The position numbers and the translations under genes were made by a program. A stretch of DNA of 64,000 nucleotides. Source: Stomoxys calcitrans. Its lineage: Eukaryota > Arthropoda > Insecta > Diptera > Muscidae. The DNA lies in NCBI RefSeq assembly GCF_963082655.1, contig NC_081556.1, positions 66,951,727-67,015,726 on the forward strand, written 5' to 3'. The notes beneath the pieces are model-generated. The model saw nothing but the letters and a program-made list of their open reading frames with translations. It was not told the DNA's origin and searched no databases. Shown here in pieces: positions 1-10,829 of this stretch. Every line of letters begins with the position of its first letter. Position 1 is the stretch's first letter.

Positions 1-104
1 AAACTTATATACCCTCTACCATGGATCGCATTTGTCGAGTTCCTTTCCCGGTATCTCCTTTTAGGAAAACAAAGAATAAAAGAAAAGAGTTGCTATACTA
101 ATTG

Positions 105-578
105 TATTGAATGTTGGGGACCACAGTAGAAGTAATTGTGTAAAATTTCTGCCAAATCGAATAAGAATTGAACACTTTAGGGGCTCAAGGGAGATCGGTT
201 TATAGGGGAGCAGTATTAGGCCAATTCAGACCATATTTTACACGTATGATAGAGGTCATAGGAGAAGCCGTTGTGCAAAATTTCAGCCAAATCGGATAAG
301 AATTGCGCCCTTTAGTGGTTCAAGAAATCAAGACACAAAATCGGTTTATATGGCAGCTATATCAAAATATGGATCGATATGGCCCATTTACAATCCCAAC
401 CGACCTACACTAATATGAAATATTTGTGCAAAATTTGAAGAGGCTAGTTTTACTCCTTCAAAAGTTAGCATGCTTTCGACATACAGACGGACATGGCTAG
501 ATCGACTTAAAATGTCATGGCGATCAAGAATATATATATTTTGTGGGGTCTATTAGGCGAATATTTCGAGGAGTTACA
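105..578 (-). repeat. Fly TTTATACCC-type repeat, reverse-oriented fragment
   Basis: Degraded copy of the dispersed repeat described at 29228-30447, in reverse. It has the recurring phrases for 'atcggtttatat', 'caaaatttcagccaaatcgg' and 'gacggacatggctagatcg', and ends near 575 at 'ttcgaggagttacaaa', where the orientation flips. No terminal TTTATACCC is left at this flip point. Bases 1-104 hold nothing I recognise. Confidence 0.75.
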
Positions 579-1112
579 AACATAGTGTCCTGTTGTGATT
601 TCCAACAACTGTATCAAGTTCGGTCCAAATCGGCCAAGAACCTGATATAGCTCCCATATAAACCGATCTGCCGGTTTGACTTCTTAAGCCCTGGAAGCGG
701 CAATTTTCTTCCGATTTGGCTGAAATTTTCCACATAGTGTTCTGTTATGATTTCCAACAACTGACTTCTTGTGCTCCTGAAAGTCGCAATTTTTGTCCGA
801 CTTGGCTGAAATTTTACATGTGTAGTTCCGTTATGACTTCCAACAACTGTGCCAAGTACGGTCCGAATCGGTCTGTAACATGATATAGCTCCCATTTGAA
901 CCGATCACCGGATGTGATTTCTAGAGCCCTTACAAGCCACGATTTTTATCCGATTTGGCTGAACTTTTGCATATAGTGTTCTGATATGACTCTCAACAAC
1001 TGTGCCAAGTACAATCAAAATTGGGTTTATAACCAGATATAGCTCCCATATGTAAGCCGAATCTATGCTGGTGGATTCCCAAGAACTTAGCACGCTTTTA
1101 CTTGCTACCCTT
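579..1112 (+). repeat. Fly TTTATACCC-type repeat, forward fragment with 3' end
   Basis: Forward copy of the same dispersed family. Units of about 150 bp recur ('gatatagctcccatataaaccgatct', split by point changes), and the typical 3' close 'aacttagcacgcttttacttg' is at about 1084-1107. It abuts the reverse fragment at 105-578 tail to body, so the pair reads as an inverted junction. The short minus-strand ORFs over it (614-895, 905-1123) are repeat translation, not genes. Confidence 0.78.
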
Positions 1113-1492
1113 CTTCTAGCCATTTTGGATATCTATCTTCTGCTAAAACCCATAGTAACTTTTGGTTTGGATTATATTAACCGGAGTAAGGTTTTTCCGA
1201 AAAAAGTGTCTAAAATGAAATAAAAAATGTATAATGTTACTATAAAATTATTTGAATAGTACTTATCTGAAGTGGATATTCTTATGCTGCTTTGGATATT
1301 TCTTTGCTGCAAAAAGCCATGCTTGTGGCTTAAAAAACATTTGCTGCAGTTTTGACTTATCAAGTAAAATATCTCAAATGGAAACAAAAAAGAACCTATT
1401 GAACTAAATATAAAATAATAAAAAAAAACTTCGATGATAGCCTTTGTAGCTAATGGTAATTTGTTGTATACTATTAAGCTTATAAAGGGTGA
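1113..1492. other. AT-rich spacer, nothing recognised
   Basis: About 380 bp of AT-rich sequence. I see no family motif, splice signal or convincing coding frame. A 71-aa minus-strand ORF (1172-1387) has no recognisable domain. Confidence 0.4.
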
Positions 1493-2345
1493 TTTTTAGC
1501 TATTATCTTTTTGGCAACTTAGGTCTAAACAGCTCACCCACGTTTAATGTTTTGGTCCTCTGTCAAACATCTTCAGTTTGGTATTTAATTTAACCATGAA
1601 TCGAATTTTATTATCATTTGAGCTCCGTTAAAAAAGTTCATCGCGTGCTTTTTCCATTTTATGGACATAGCTCATTTTTGGCTCAATGGGTACATAAATA
1701 AGCAGAATTTTCGATTTTGGAGTGAATATCAGCCAGAAGTATTGCAAGGGCTACCAATGCATTCAGAAAAAGTCACTTTTTCGTGCGGTTTATTGGATGA
1801 TGGCATCATTGGACCGTACTTCTTCAAAGATGATGTGAACCGTATCGTAACTGTGAATGGCGAGCGCTATCGTGAGATGATATCCAACTTTTTTTGGACA
1901 AAATGGAGAGCTTGACTTGCATGACAAATGGTTTCAACAAGACGGTGTCACATGCCACACAGCACGCGTAAAAATTGGCTTTTTGAGAGGCAAGTTCAGT
2001 GAACATTTTATTTCACGTTCGGGACCGGTCAATTGACCGCCTAGATCGTGCGACTTAAAGCCTTTAGACTATTTTTTGTGGGGCTATGATAAAGCTCTTG
2101 TCTATACAGACAACCCCTCTTCAATTGACGCGTTTTAAGACAATATTGAAGCATTTATTCGTGAGATAACGGTCGAAACGTTGGAAAGAGTATGCCAAAA
2201 TTGGACTTAGTCGTTGGACCATTTGAGGCGCAGTCACGGTCAATATTTGCATGAAATAATATTCAAACATTAGATTATATGGACCGTACTATCAATTCAA
2301 ATAAAGATTCGATCATTTTTCTGATTTGTACTATTTTTTTTTTTT
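1493..2345 (+). mobile_element. Degraded Tc1/mariner element, DD41D type
   Basis: The left end starts with AAGGGTGATTTTT after a TA, the terminal motif shared with the copy at 35917. The right end is not recognisable; sequence similarity runs to about 2345 and then into a poly-T stretch. The interior carries a transposase remnant in several frames. The element lacks the N-terminal DNA-binding part of a full transposase, so it is both internally deleted and mutated. Non-autonomous and dead. Confidence 0.75.
1661..2275 (+). pseudogene. Mariner-type transposase remnant (DD41D)
   Basis: The first open stretch (1661-1915) reads HFWLNGYINKQNFRFW and GIIGPYFFKDD, the middle part of an IS630/Tc1/mariner catalytic domain. 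After a stop at 1913 the homologous reading continues with WFQQDGVTCHTAR, then an in-frame stop, then PRSCDLKPLDYFLW near 2041-2085. From the Asp of QQD to the Asp of PLD there are 41 intervening codons, the DD41D spacing known from rosa-type mariner relatives. Two stops and a missing N-terminus make it non-functional. The family call rests on the visible spacing; the clade name is inference. Confidence 0.72.
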
Positions 2346-2365
2346 TGTGAAAAACTTTCCTATAG

Positions 2366-3040
2366 CTCTTTTAGCAGAATCGGGCCCGCTCCGGCGACCT
2401 GAATCTTATATGATCTTTGTTGGACTACGAATTCGCTCGGAGAGTTTAATGTCATTTAAGTTCGGATGTTTGATGTACTCCATTCTTTAAAGACTTTATT
2501 TCAACCCGGTATTCTCATGATGTCTGATTAAGGGGTGTTTTCGGGGATGAGGTGGTCCCCAAGACACTTGGTCCTGAAAAAATATCAGTATTGTGCTCTC
2601 AAATACCATCCTTTAAACCCCAAACTGCCATTGGTTTAAGGAGAGTTTATAGGATGAGGCGTCCCCAAACACTTGGTCCCAAAAATGGTTATCAAATTTG
2701 TTTTCTAATCTCATTTGAGCTATATATTGGCATGGTTGGTAAATTTTACGACTAGGGTCGTAAATTTATCTTCTTTGGGGGATGTTTTTGGGGAGAAGCG
2801 ACCCGCCAAACATTTGGTCCCATATTTGGATATCAGATTCGTATACTAAACTCGAATCCCTTTGTAAACCCCATATTGCCATGGTCAGTAAATAAGTCCT
2901 GTTTGGGAGGTGCTTTAGTATATTATACAATTGGATATCAGATACGTTATCTAATCTTAAATACCTTTCATTTAAGTCCCATATTGTCGTTATTGTATAT
3001 TTGGTAGGTTTTGGGGGTGGGGTGGCTCCCCTAGGTACAA
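2366..3040 (+). repeat. Tandem-type repeat, about 100-140 bp units
   Basis: Four or five diverged units, each with a G-rich phrase near 'ggggatgaggtggtcccc', then 'aaacacttggtccca', 'ggatatcagattcg' and 'accccatattgccat'. Unit starts are near 2532, 2640, 2777, 2909 and 3004. The 67-aa ORF at 2552-2755 is a by-product. It runs straight into the TTTATACCC repeat at 3042. A reversed scrap of the same family seems to lie at 5805-5935. Confidence 0.6.
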
Positions 3041-3041
3041 A

Positions 3042-3295
3042 TTTTTATACCCACCACCATAGGATAGGGGGTATACTAATCTAGTCATTGCGTTTGTAAC
3101 GACCCCATAAAATATATATATTCTTGATCGTCTCGACGTTCTGAGTCGATCTAACCTGTCCGTCCGTCTGTGGAAATCACGATAGAGGTCGAACATGAAT
3201 AATAATATCGATGTAGGTCGTTGGGGATTGCAAATGGGCCATATCGGTTCAGACATAGATATGGCTCCCATATAAACCGATCTCCCGAATTAGAA
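3042..3295 (+). repeat. Fly TTTATACCC repeat, 5' end only
   Basis: Begins with TTTTTATACCCACCACCAT and contains the 'ttcttgatcgtctcgacg' and 'ccgtccgtctg' core of the family, then breaks off after 'cccatataaaccgatctcccga'. A 3'-truncated copy: the fixed 5' end is kept and the other end lost. Confidence 0.85.
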
Positions 3296-3539
3296 TAATT
3301 GTTGATTTACTTTAAGATAGGAAAAAAAAAACAATTGAAGCAACGTTTGATTTTGTAAATTTGTGAGAATGAGAACGGATAAGACCCAAGTTTTGAAATA
3401 GAACAATTTTAATTTTCATACGGTGAAGAAAATTTTTTTTTTTCCTCGGAAGAAGGAAAACTAGAAGGAAATGTTATAAGAAAAGTCTAGTTTTTTTTTA
3501 AAGTCATCCAATTGAATCTAAATCTTCGCCTGGAAAATA

Positions 3540-3748
3540 TTGGGTTGCCCAAAAAGTAATTGCGGATTTTTTAAAAGGAAATTAAATGCATTTTTAATAA
3601 AACTTAGAATGAACTTTAATCAAATATACTTTTTTTCTAAAGCAAGCTAAAAGTAACAGCTGATAACTGACAGAAGAAAGAATGCAATTACAGAGTCACA
3701 AGCTGTGAAAAAATTTGTCAACGTCGACTTACTTTTTGGGCAACCCAA
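3540..3748 (+). mobile_element. MITE-1, copy 1 (TIR TTGGGTTGCCCAAAAAGTAA)
   Basis: About 209 bp bounded by terminal inverted repeats TTGGGTTGCCCAAAAAGTAA / TTACTTTTTGGGCAACCCAA and flanked by TA on both sides (3538-3539, 3749-3750), as expected for a Tc1/mariner-mobilised MITE. The interior is non-coding ('aagctaaaagtaacagctga'). The same family lies at 8180, 38516 and 41189; this copy has lost part of the inner right TIR. Confidence 0.9.
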
Positions 3749-3750
3749 TA

Positions 3751-4745
3751 TAATCCGAGAATAACTTAGAATCTCTGCTGACCAGGAGAATAAATCAAAT
3801 TTAAAATGTCATTGTTTCCGGTCAAAACAAAAGACGCCCATGGTGCACTAAGACAACAAATTTCGCTTTTTGTTGATGGTTTGGAATTCTATTTTGGAAA
3901 GTAATGAATTTTTGCTAATTGAGTCTGCAAAATCCGAAAAAAAAACAAAAATTTTAAGTCACATCGTTGGAGTCTGGAGGCTTTCGTTCAAAAATTGCTA
4001 ACAATTTGAACATTTTGATATTTTAATTTGCATTGAAAGGAGAACTAGAAATCTGTTATTATTTAATTTATATACTAACTTAACTTTTGCAAACGTCCAC
4101 ATATCTTAGTAGTCAATAAGCGTGTGAGTATGAGTTATATTTATTATACGACATCTATATATACAATATAAACCTCTTTGATACATTTTAATTCATTCGC
4201 AATTTATATTTAATTTTTACCATTGTTTTCTTGTTTGCTTAAATTATTTTGCCATAATTGTACTTTCACTTTGATAATTTTTACAAGAATTACTTGGTTC
4301 ACGATAAATATCTATTTTACTTATACGTTCATTTATTTTATTATTTTCTTCAACATTGTAACATTTATTGATCTTATATAAGAGTTCCTGAAAATATGAC
4401 TTGCTAAATTTGTTTGGTATATTCACGAAAGTGAAGACATCGAGAGTGGTTAGTGGGCTGACAAAGTTATTGCAAGTCGGCATGGTTGGGAGGGTCAAAC
4501 GACAAAGCAGGGGCTAACAACAATCATTTCTTCTCAAAATTAGTTTGTCGACAAATAGCTTTTTTTGATTTTAGCTACCTATAATCTTGATTTATCGTAA
4601 CGAATCTGGACGCCTACTTTCTGTAAGAACACAAACAAAAAGACAGCAAAAGTTAACCAAAATCAAAAGTTTATGACAGACATTTAAATTCCACTGCTCT
4701 TGAAGACAAAATCTTAAAACAGTTATAATATGATAACAATCTTTT
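3751..4745. other. AT-rich sequence without a recognised feature
   Basis: Nearly 1 kb with no family motif I know. The longest frame is an 84-aa minus-strand ORF at 4244-4498 (starts MTLPTMPTCNNF). It has an Asn/Lys/Ile-rich composition and no visible domain, signal peptide or splice context. It may be chance or a transposon scrap; I do not call it a gene. Confidence 0.35.
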
Positions 4746-4772
4746 CCCCTTTGCCTTTGCCTTTGCCCTTTG
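4746..4772 (+). repeat. Short (CCTTTG)n-like simple repeat
   Basis: Four imperfect 6-bp units of 'cctttg' in a row, just upstream of the gag remnant. Confidence 0.6.
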
Positions 4773-4879
4773 AGAAGCGAAATTGTATTTTTTTCATAGA
4801 TAATATAGGGACAAATTCTGCTGGCAGAAGGGTTTCTAGAGCAAATGCTCGAAGAAATTAATTAAATAATAGTGCAGAA

Positions 4880-5793
4880 GCAGGTAGCTCTAACGAAATT
4901 AAAGATATTTCCAATAACGTTGAGGAAAATAACTTGAATGGTTCCTTTGATCAGACTACGTCCATGGAAGCAAGATATCGAAGTATCTTGTTCGGTCCAT
5001 TGATGATTTAAGGGCTGAAATGTCCAATATAATGAGAAGAAAGATCAGACAAATAGGTCAAACTTTGAAATCGGATTCTGATTCGTCAAGAAACCCAAAT
5101 ACGAAAAATTGAGGTCCATCCGAGACATTTGAGACCAATAAAGTACTAACCATCATGAGGAACTGGAAGATTTAGTTTTCTGGCTTTAAAAATTGCATTA
5201 CGCTGGAGGAGTTTGTGTATATAGTCAGTGTACTAACATCCGATAATTTAGGAGGACGCTTTGAAGTGATAACCAAACATGCTCAACTCCTTTTTCAAGG
5301 AAAAGCACTTGAAAGGTACCTCCAGTACCACCGCCGCAATGACGATATTAGTGGGAACTCTTTGACCAGAGCTTTGAAACGGCAGTACAAGGATGATACC
5401 AGTGACTACGATATGCTAGACGACATTAAGAATCGGAAACAGAGGGCACGTGAAGAAATTGATGACTACTTGGATGTCATTTCGCCTATGACTGATAAAT
5501 TAAGGGATCCTTGAATTGATAACGAACTATGCGAAATGATTTTAAGAAATCTAAGGGCTAAAATACGGCACGAGATTTTACATCTGCGAGTTGAAAGTTT
5601 TTCTCAATTTCGTAGAGAAGTTAGAAAGTCCGAGAAGTTTATAAGGGAGATTCAGTCTGCCGATGAGCAGAAGACAAAAGTTCAGATTGCTAAGCTTCAT
5701 TTATTTGCTCAGACGATGATTAACCCGAGGAGTTCAAGAAATTTGGAACTTGAAGTCATTGAGATGCAACCCAAAATCACAAAATTGGTATAA
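4880..5793 (+). pseudogene. LTR-retrotransposon gag remnant (Ty3/Gypsy-like)
   Basis: Two open segments in different frames (5215-5514 and 5536-5793) read as one gag-like protein: GKALERYLQYHR, then LTRALKRQYKDDTSDYDMLDD, a Gln/Arg-rich IKNRKQRAREEIDDYLD, and LCEMILRNLRAKIRHEI. This order matches the Retrotrans_gag type capsid domain seen in Gypsy-like elements. Upstream, 4880-5210 continues the homology through stops and frame changes. No LTRs, zinc knuckle, protease or pol are attached, so it is an isolated fragment. The domain call is from recognised pattern, not a search. Confidence 0.62.
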
Positions 5794-5804
5794 AACTCTG
5801 GAGT

Positions 5805-5935
5805 CAAATAATAATGGGGGATGCCCTACCCCAAAACCCAGTCAAACTTACACGTTTACCGATTGGGACGATATGCATATCAAATGAAAGATATTTAAGT
5901 CTAGTATACGATCTTGATATAACAATTTAACCCTA
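5805..5935 (-). repeat. Reversed scrap of the 2366-3040 repeat family
   Basis: Contains 'gggggatgccctaccccaaa', 'tttaccgattgggac' and 'atatcaaatgaaagatattt', which resemble the complement of the units at 2532-3000. The match is loose. Confidence 0.4.
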
Positions 5936-6715
5936 ATCAAATTAGGACCGTGTCACGAAGCCGGCTAGTTATTTCTGAAATCAACTGAGAAAATTTTCTG
6001 TGTTGTTATACTGTAGAGTCGCTCTTGGAAAACACCGCAAAAAAAAAAGGATAACTAATATGCTAAACACATTTGAGACTGGTGTCTCATTTTCGCATCG
6101 GTGACTTAGTGAAAATGTACATGTATATATTAGCTCTATGGTACCAACTTATATGGAAAAAAATATTACGGATTGTCCTGACCCTAAAGAATAATACAGA
6201 AATAATAATTGTTTCAAAAAAAATTCCGTGATATATTTTTTATTGTCTTTCGTAAAGTAAGCTAAAACATTAAAAAAAAATCAAAAAAATTGCACTTCAT
6301 AATATTAATTTCAGAACATTTCGAACTCCATTAGAAGATAGGGAAATTTTAAAAAAGAATATATATCTTTTCAATTTTACCCCATTCGGAAATATCGCAA
6401 GGGAAGCACAATAATTGCAATTTATACCAACAATTTCAGGAAAAGTACAGACAAAGCTATTTATTTATACCGATGATTATAAGTCTGACACCTGCATCAG
6501 TTACAATATAGTTACACCCATAGAAAAAATCAAGCACGGCGTTGACAAAGTGGCCACATTCGATCATAAAAGTGAATCAACACACAAATGTTATTATTGT
6601 AGATCAACAACAAATATTTATAAACCAATTACAGTTATGTTGAACAAAACGTCCACAGCCGTTCACACTCTGACAACCTCTAGTGCATAGTTTATTTAAA
6701 GATTACAAAAAGATG
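5936..6715. other. Unassigned AT-rich sequence
   Basis: No family motif recognised. A 91-aa plus-strand ORF (6415-6690) contains FIYTDDYKSDTCISYN and ESTHKCYYCRSTT, but no domain I can name and no splice or start context, so I do not annotate it as a gene. Confidence 0.35.
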
Positions 6716-6800
6716 TTGTGTGCCGATGAGTATCGAACCTGTGTGCCATTAATCCCATTGTGTGTTTACAAACGCCTTACCACATTGCACCACGGCCGGC
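6716..6800 (-). repeat. tRNA-like (SINE head) sequence
   Basis: On the minus strand the order is a box A-like 'gtggtgcaatgtggtaaggc', a spacer, then a box B-like 'caggttcgatactc'. The T-arm does not pair well and there is no clean cloverleaf, so this is a tRNA-derived SINE head or decayed tRNA rather than a gene. Confidence 0.4.
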
Positions 6801-7089
6801 TATACACATACATGTTTTATAGAGTCATTTAAGCATAAAGTTGGAATAGATACACACTTCGAGGTGATGATGTTCACAACGATCGGTTCACGAATCAACA
6901 GCGCGTTTTAACAAAATCATCCACGCTTGTTGACAATATTTCCAACAACGCCCGTGTATGATAATAACAACGTTAGCGCATGATTTTGCAACATATTTTT
7001 CCTATCAGTGTAGGGACGATCAAGTTATTCAATCAAATTCCTTTTGTGGAAGTCGAAGTTGAATTTCAACACTTTTATCTATTTGAATT
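6801..7089. other. Unassigned, with small inverted repeat
   Basis: Contains CAAAATCAT at 6912-6920 and its exact complement at 6980-6988 with partial pairing further in. Otherwise nothing recognised. Confidence 0.3.
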
Positions 7090-7265
7090 TTACAAAAACA
7101 AAAAATTTTCTGTATACAGACGGCAGTTATATCCAAATGTCAGCGAAATCGATTAAAAATTAACATTTTATGTTATGAGATTAATGAGTTCATTCGGAAT
7201 ATCGGTCTTTATAGCAACTATATCCAACTATTTTCCGATTTGGACCATAATTAGCATGGATTTCG
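7090..7265 (-). repeat. Very degraded fly TTTATACCC-type repeat
   Basis: Phrases such as 'tatcggtctttatagcaactatatcc' (with changes) and 'tttccgatttggaccat' match the reverse of the family body. No ends are left. Confidence 0.45.
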
Positions 7266-7540
7266 CAGGTTCCAATACATGTCATCATTCACCAACATTG
7301 GATGAAAAACTTTCCTTTTGTGGCTGTACATCATCGGATCGCTCTATACAGGGACTCTATAAATGTATATTCTTTAAAGCTCAACTTCAAACTTAAAAGG
7401 CTAATGGACAAACAATCAGGTCTGTTCTGGAAAACGAATTCAATTAAATCTTTCGAATTTAATTAGTGAATACTAATTCGCGTGAATATTTTGCGAAATG
7501 CTAATTACGTGTCCCGATTTTCACAAACCAATTGGGAATA

Positions 7541-8086
7541 AATGGGAGCAGCTCATACCATACTTGAGGTCAAGTGCGAGACAGTGCTGCCAGCGGCACA
7601 GTCTTGGACTGACGGAACCCTAGTATTGCCGTCTGGAATATCATGTTACAGGGATGAATCAAAGCTAGGAGACAGAGTGGGGCTGTGGGCCTACATTGAG
7701 AACCCAGGGAATGAAGTAAGAAGGAGGTCAGTATAGCTTTTGGTGCCATAACGGGACACATAGGACTCCGAGCTCACCTATGCAAATTGGTGCGGCAAGT
7801 GATAGCATGTTTAGGGCATGTTGGAAAGATGGTGAGAATTTGGAGCATTTCCTATGTCATTGTCCGGCTTTCGCGGCTAACAGACACCGGTACTTTGGTG
7901 GGGACACGATATCAGAAATGAACCAACTTAGGGGGGTGGTATGGAAAACATACCTAACTTAACATTTTCTTTTTCGAGGTTACTTTTTAGTTTTTAGAGC
8001 GTACAACAAGCCGATTACTGGCTAAGCGTATGTCCATAGTGACATGGGGCGGATTAATATCTGCACCCTCTTTTCAACCTAACCTA
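7541..8086 (+). pseudogene. 3' fragment of non-LTR element C (RNase H to 3' UTR)
   Basis: Starts in the RNase H domain of ORF2 (LEVKCETVLPAAQSWTDGTL..., IENPGNE), jumps by a deletion to the C-terminal zinc-knuckle tail (GENLEHFLCHCPAF at about 7830), and ends in the 3' UTR with 'cctcttttcaacctaaccta'. That 3' end is shared with the copies at 27997 and 54043 and, reversed, with those at 44648 and 56855. 5'-truncated and internally deleted; dead copy. Confidence 0.8.
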
Positions 8087-8179
8087 ATTGGAAATAAAAG
8101 TACTATAACCTTCGCAGGTCCAAAGATTTTTAAAAACGTCGTGGTCCACAACCCACTCGGGGGATGGAATTGCCATATA

Positions 8180-8414
8180 TTGGTTGCCCAAAAAGTAATT
8201 GCGGTATTTTTAAAAGAAAGTAAATGCATTTTTAATAAAACTTAGAATGAACTTTAATCAAATATACTTTTTTACACTTTTTTTCTAAAGCAAGCTAAAA
8301 GTAACAGCTGATAACTGACAGAAGAAAGAATGCAATTACAGAGTCACAAGCTGTGAACAAATTTGTCAAGGCCGACTATATGAAAAATCCACAATTACTT
8401 TTTGGGCAACCCAA
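8180..8414 (+). mobile_element. MITE-1, copy 2
   Basis: TIRs TTGGTTGCCCAAAAAGTAAT (one G lost) and AATTACTTTTTGGGCAACCC, flanked by TA (8178-8179, 8415-8416). The interior matches the copy at 3540 closely, and it keeps the fuller right side including 'gccgactatatgaaaaatcc'. Confidence 0.92.
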
Positions 8415-8599
8415 TACAATATATCCTAAAATTTCATACTTGTGGAGAGAAAAACTGAAACAGCAAAATACAGCATCTCTTCAACCACTTCCCACTACCA
8501 GTAGATTTTTTAAGAAGAAACATTGTCTCAAGTCAACCAAATTCTTCAATTAAAAAGTTTCTGCATGAGTTGGACAAAGGCACCCAGCTCGTCATATGG

Positions 8600-8940
8600 C
8601 AACGAATTCTGCATCCCGGCACTGAATGACTATGAGCACGAGAAGCTCAACTGAGAGCTATGGCGTGCAGAGGTTGCGGATGGTGGGATGCACCATTTGG
8701 AGAAACTACATCGGCAGTCGCGGACAATCAGCGGTATCGGGTGGAGAGTCTCAGTGAGACGTAGACCGGTACCGGCTCTTGTTTCAGTACTGAGTGTCCA
8801 TGATGCTCGATATGACAAAACGAGATAACGGCGCCTTTGAGTAGCCAATGTTCCCGCGGTGATCGGTGCTTTGTACCGGAATGAGCTTGGCGAAGACCAC
8901 TACCTCCACATAAAAGCGTGGCTACAACAACAACAACAAA
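8600..8940 (+). repeat. SINE-like repeat ending in (CAA)n
   Basis: Moderately GC-rich 300-bp stretch that contrasts with the AT-rich surroundings and ends 'aagcgtggctacaacaacaacaacaa'. A (CAA)n tail is typical of some fly SINE-like or short retroposons. Related tails and heads are seen at 27150, 32390 and 46190-46697. The 72-aa minus ORF at 8630-8848 is judged incidental. Confidence 0.5.
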
Positions 8941-9141
8941 TTATTTGTATATACTATTGCATTTATTATTTTATGGATCGTATCGCAAGTTATTTCCACT
9001 TTTTTCAATGAAATACTATTTCTCTTATTGGTGGGGCACCAAATATTTTGTAGAAAATCAGGATGCCACACGGGTGGGTATTGGGCTTTGATGTTTAAAC
9101 ATCGAAAAATATTAAAAACAAAAGTTAAGGGAAATCAAGGC

Positions 9142-10823
9142 TAGGTTAGGTTAGGTTATAGTGGCAGTCTGCCATCAGACTCACATAGTCGTTTTCGTCC
9201 AGTATGATAACACAGGAACCTACCATTCCTACCGTTGAACCATCCTGATCGCTTTAAAAAGCCCAAATAACTTGCGAATGTTCACATCCGCTAAATCAGA
9301 CAGGTTCTCAAAGAAATAAGAACCTAAAGTGGAACTCGTTATGACTGCGGGACATACACACAGGAGGTGTTCTATAGTTCCTTCTTCTTCGATGTCCTCA
9401 CAGCCCCCCTTTTTGTGACCATCTATCATTCGTCGCCCTTCGGGACTGGTCCTGAAATCTTAGCTTACATTTCGCTAGAGGCATACCCACAAATTCCAGT
9501 ATCCCTGGAATGTGTAAGGTAGTTCCTAGTCTCGCAAGCTCGTCCGCTTTACAATTCCCTGGGATATCTCTATGGCCCGGCACCCAGAACGGGTGAATTG
9601 TGAACTGTTCAGACATCTCGTTTAGCGATCTGCCACAGTCAAGGGTGGTTTTTGTGTTCAGAAATACGTTCTCCAGGAATTTAATGGCTGACTGGCTGTC
9701 TGTGAAGATATTAAGCCAATCATCGTTATGATTTTAGATATGACCAGTTGAAGATCTTTAGAGTACACCCCAAAGCCTACATGGGTGTCTTGCCTGGAAC
9801 CATCCGTATAGAAGTCTATGCCACTTCTATTACCTGGGATAGCGTAGTTCCAATCGGTTCTATCAGGAATAGTGATACAGTAATTTTTATCAAAAAGCGC
9901 CTCAGGTAGGTTGTAATACACACTGCATCGGACATTGTATCAAGGATAACATAGTGTCCGTAGCCGCCACATGCCCAAAGAGAAGTTCCCTTAGCCTCAT
10001 GGCAGTGGTCGCAGCAATTTGTCTAGCCACAATGTCCAGAAGCATAAGATGTAGCATTAAATTCAATGCATCAGATGGGGTCGTAGTCAGTGCGGCTGTG
10101 ATGCACAAACAAGCCATCCTTTGGATCCGATTGAGTATTGAGCAGTAGGTGGACTTTTGGAGCGTCTTCCACCAGACCACAACACCAAATAGCATTATAG
10201 GTCTGACAACTACAGTATATACCCAATGCATGACTCGCGATCTAAATCCCCAACATTTGCCAATGGGTCTCTTGCAGGTGTATAGAACGAGTGAGAAGAG
10301 AAGTGTTGCCTTTCTTGCCCTTTCCACAATGTTGGATTTGAAGTTCAATTTCGTGTCCAACAAAACACCCGGGTATTTTGCACTTACTGTAAATGGAACA
10401 TTCTCTCCACCCAAGGCATCTTGTATCTCCTGCTGAAAAGAACTACTTTTGTCTTGCACGGATTTATACCTCGACCACTTTCGGTAGCCCACTTCGTTGT
10501 TGCACGTAGAGCTTCCTGTAGTATCTTTGCGTTCTGGGAATCTTTTCCCTAACCGCAATTACAACGTTTACACCTTTTTCTTCCAGAAACAATATTATCC
10601 CTACGGCAAATGGGACAGGTCCCAAACCTGCCACGGAGTAGGCACGCTGATGATAGGGACTGGTCCCAGTTCTCGTCTCCTTACGTGGTAAAAACCTATC
10701 AATTTTATAAGTGTTTGTCTCTCGAGGTGACGTATAGCCACCATTATAACACCGTAGGATAGGTCTTGGGACATTTTGAAAAGGATAAGTATACTTTGCA
10801 AGTATTTTTAAGGGAGATAACAT
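9142..10823 (-). pseudogene. Element A, 3' half: RT thumb, RNase H, zinc tail
   Basis: Minus-strand reading in order: a degraded RT palm end (EEKGVNVVIA near 10600-10640), RT thumb (YPGVLLDTKLNFKSNIVERARKAT and VVRPIMLFGVVVWW in 9902-10558), RNase H with FYTDGSRQDTHVGFGVYS (9658-9921) and the late motif WVPGHRDIPGNCKADELAR (9398-9616), then a tail EEGTIEHLLCVCPA (9229-9429). The 3' UTR ends near 9142 with 'ctataacctaacctaaccta'. RT followed by RNase H and a Cys/His tail fits I/LOA-type non-LTR elements. Four frame changes break it. Its 5' half lies at 12663-13840, separated by the RTE insertion. Confidence 0.8.
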
Positions 10824-10829
10824 TAGTTA
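10816..10829 (+). repeat. Target-site duplication of RTE insertion, left copy
   Basis: GATAACATTAGTTA matches GATAACATTGGTTA at 12649-12662 in 13 of 14 positions. The two flank the RTE-type element precisely. Confidence 0.8.

Noticed and set aside
4244..4498. 84-aa minus-strand ORF as a host gene
   Set aside because: Asn/Lys/Ile-rich, no domain, no signal peptide, no splice signals seen.
10149..10436. 95-aa plus-strand ORF and others at 9954-10148, 10497-10691
   Set aside because: Antisense to the element A RT thumb, which has clear motifs on the minus strand.
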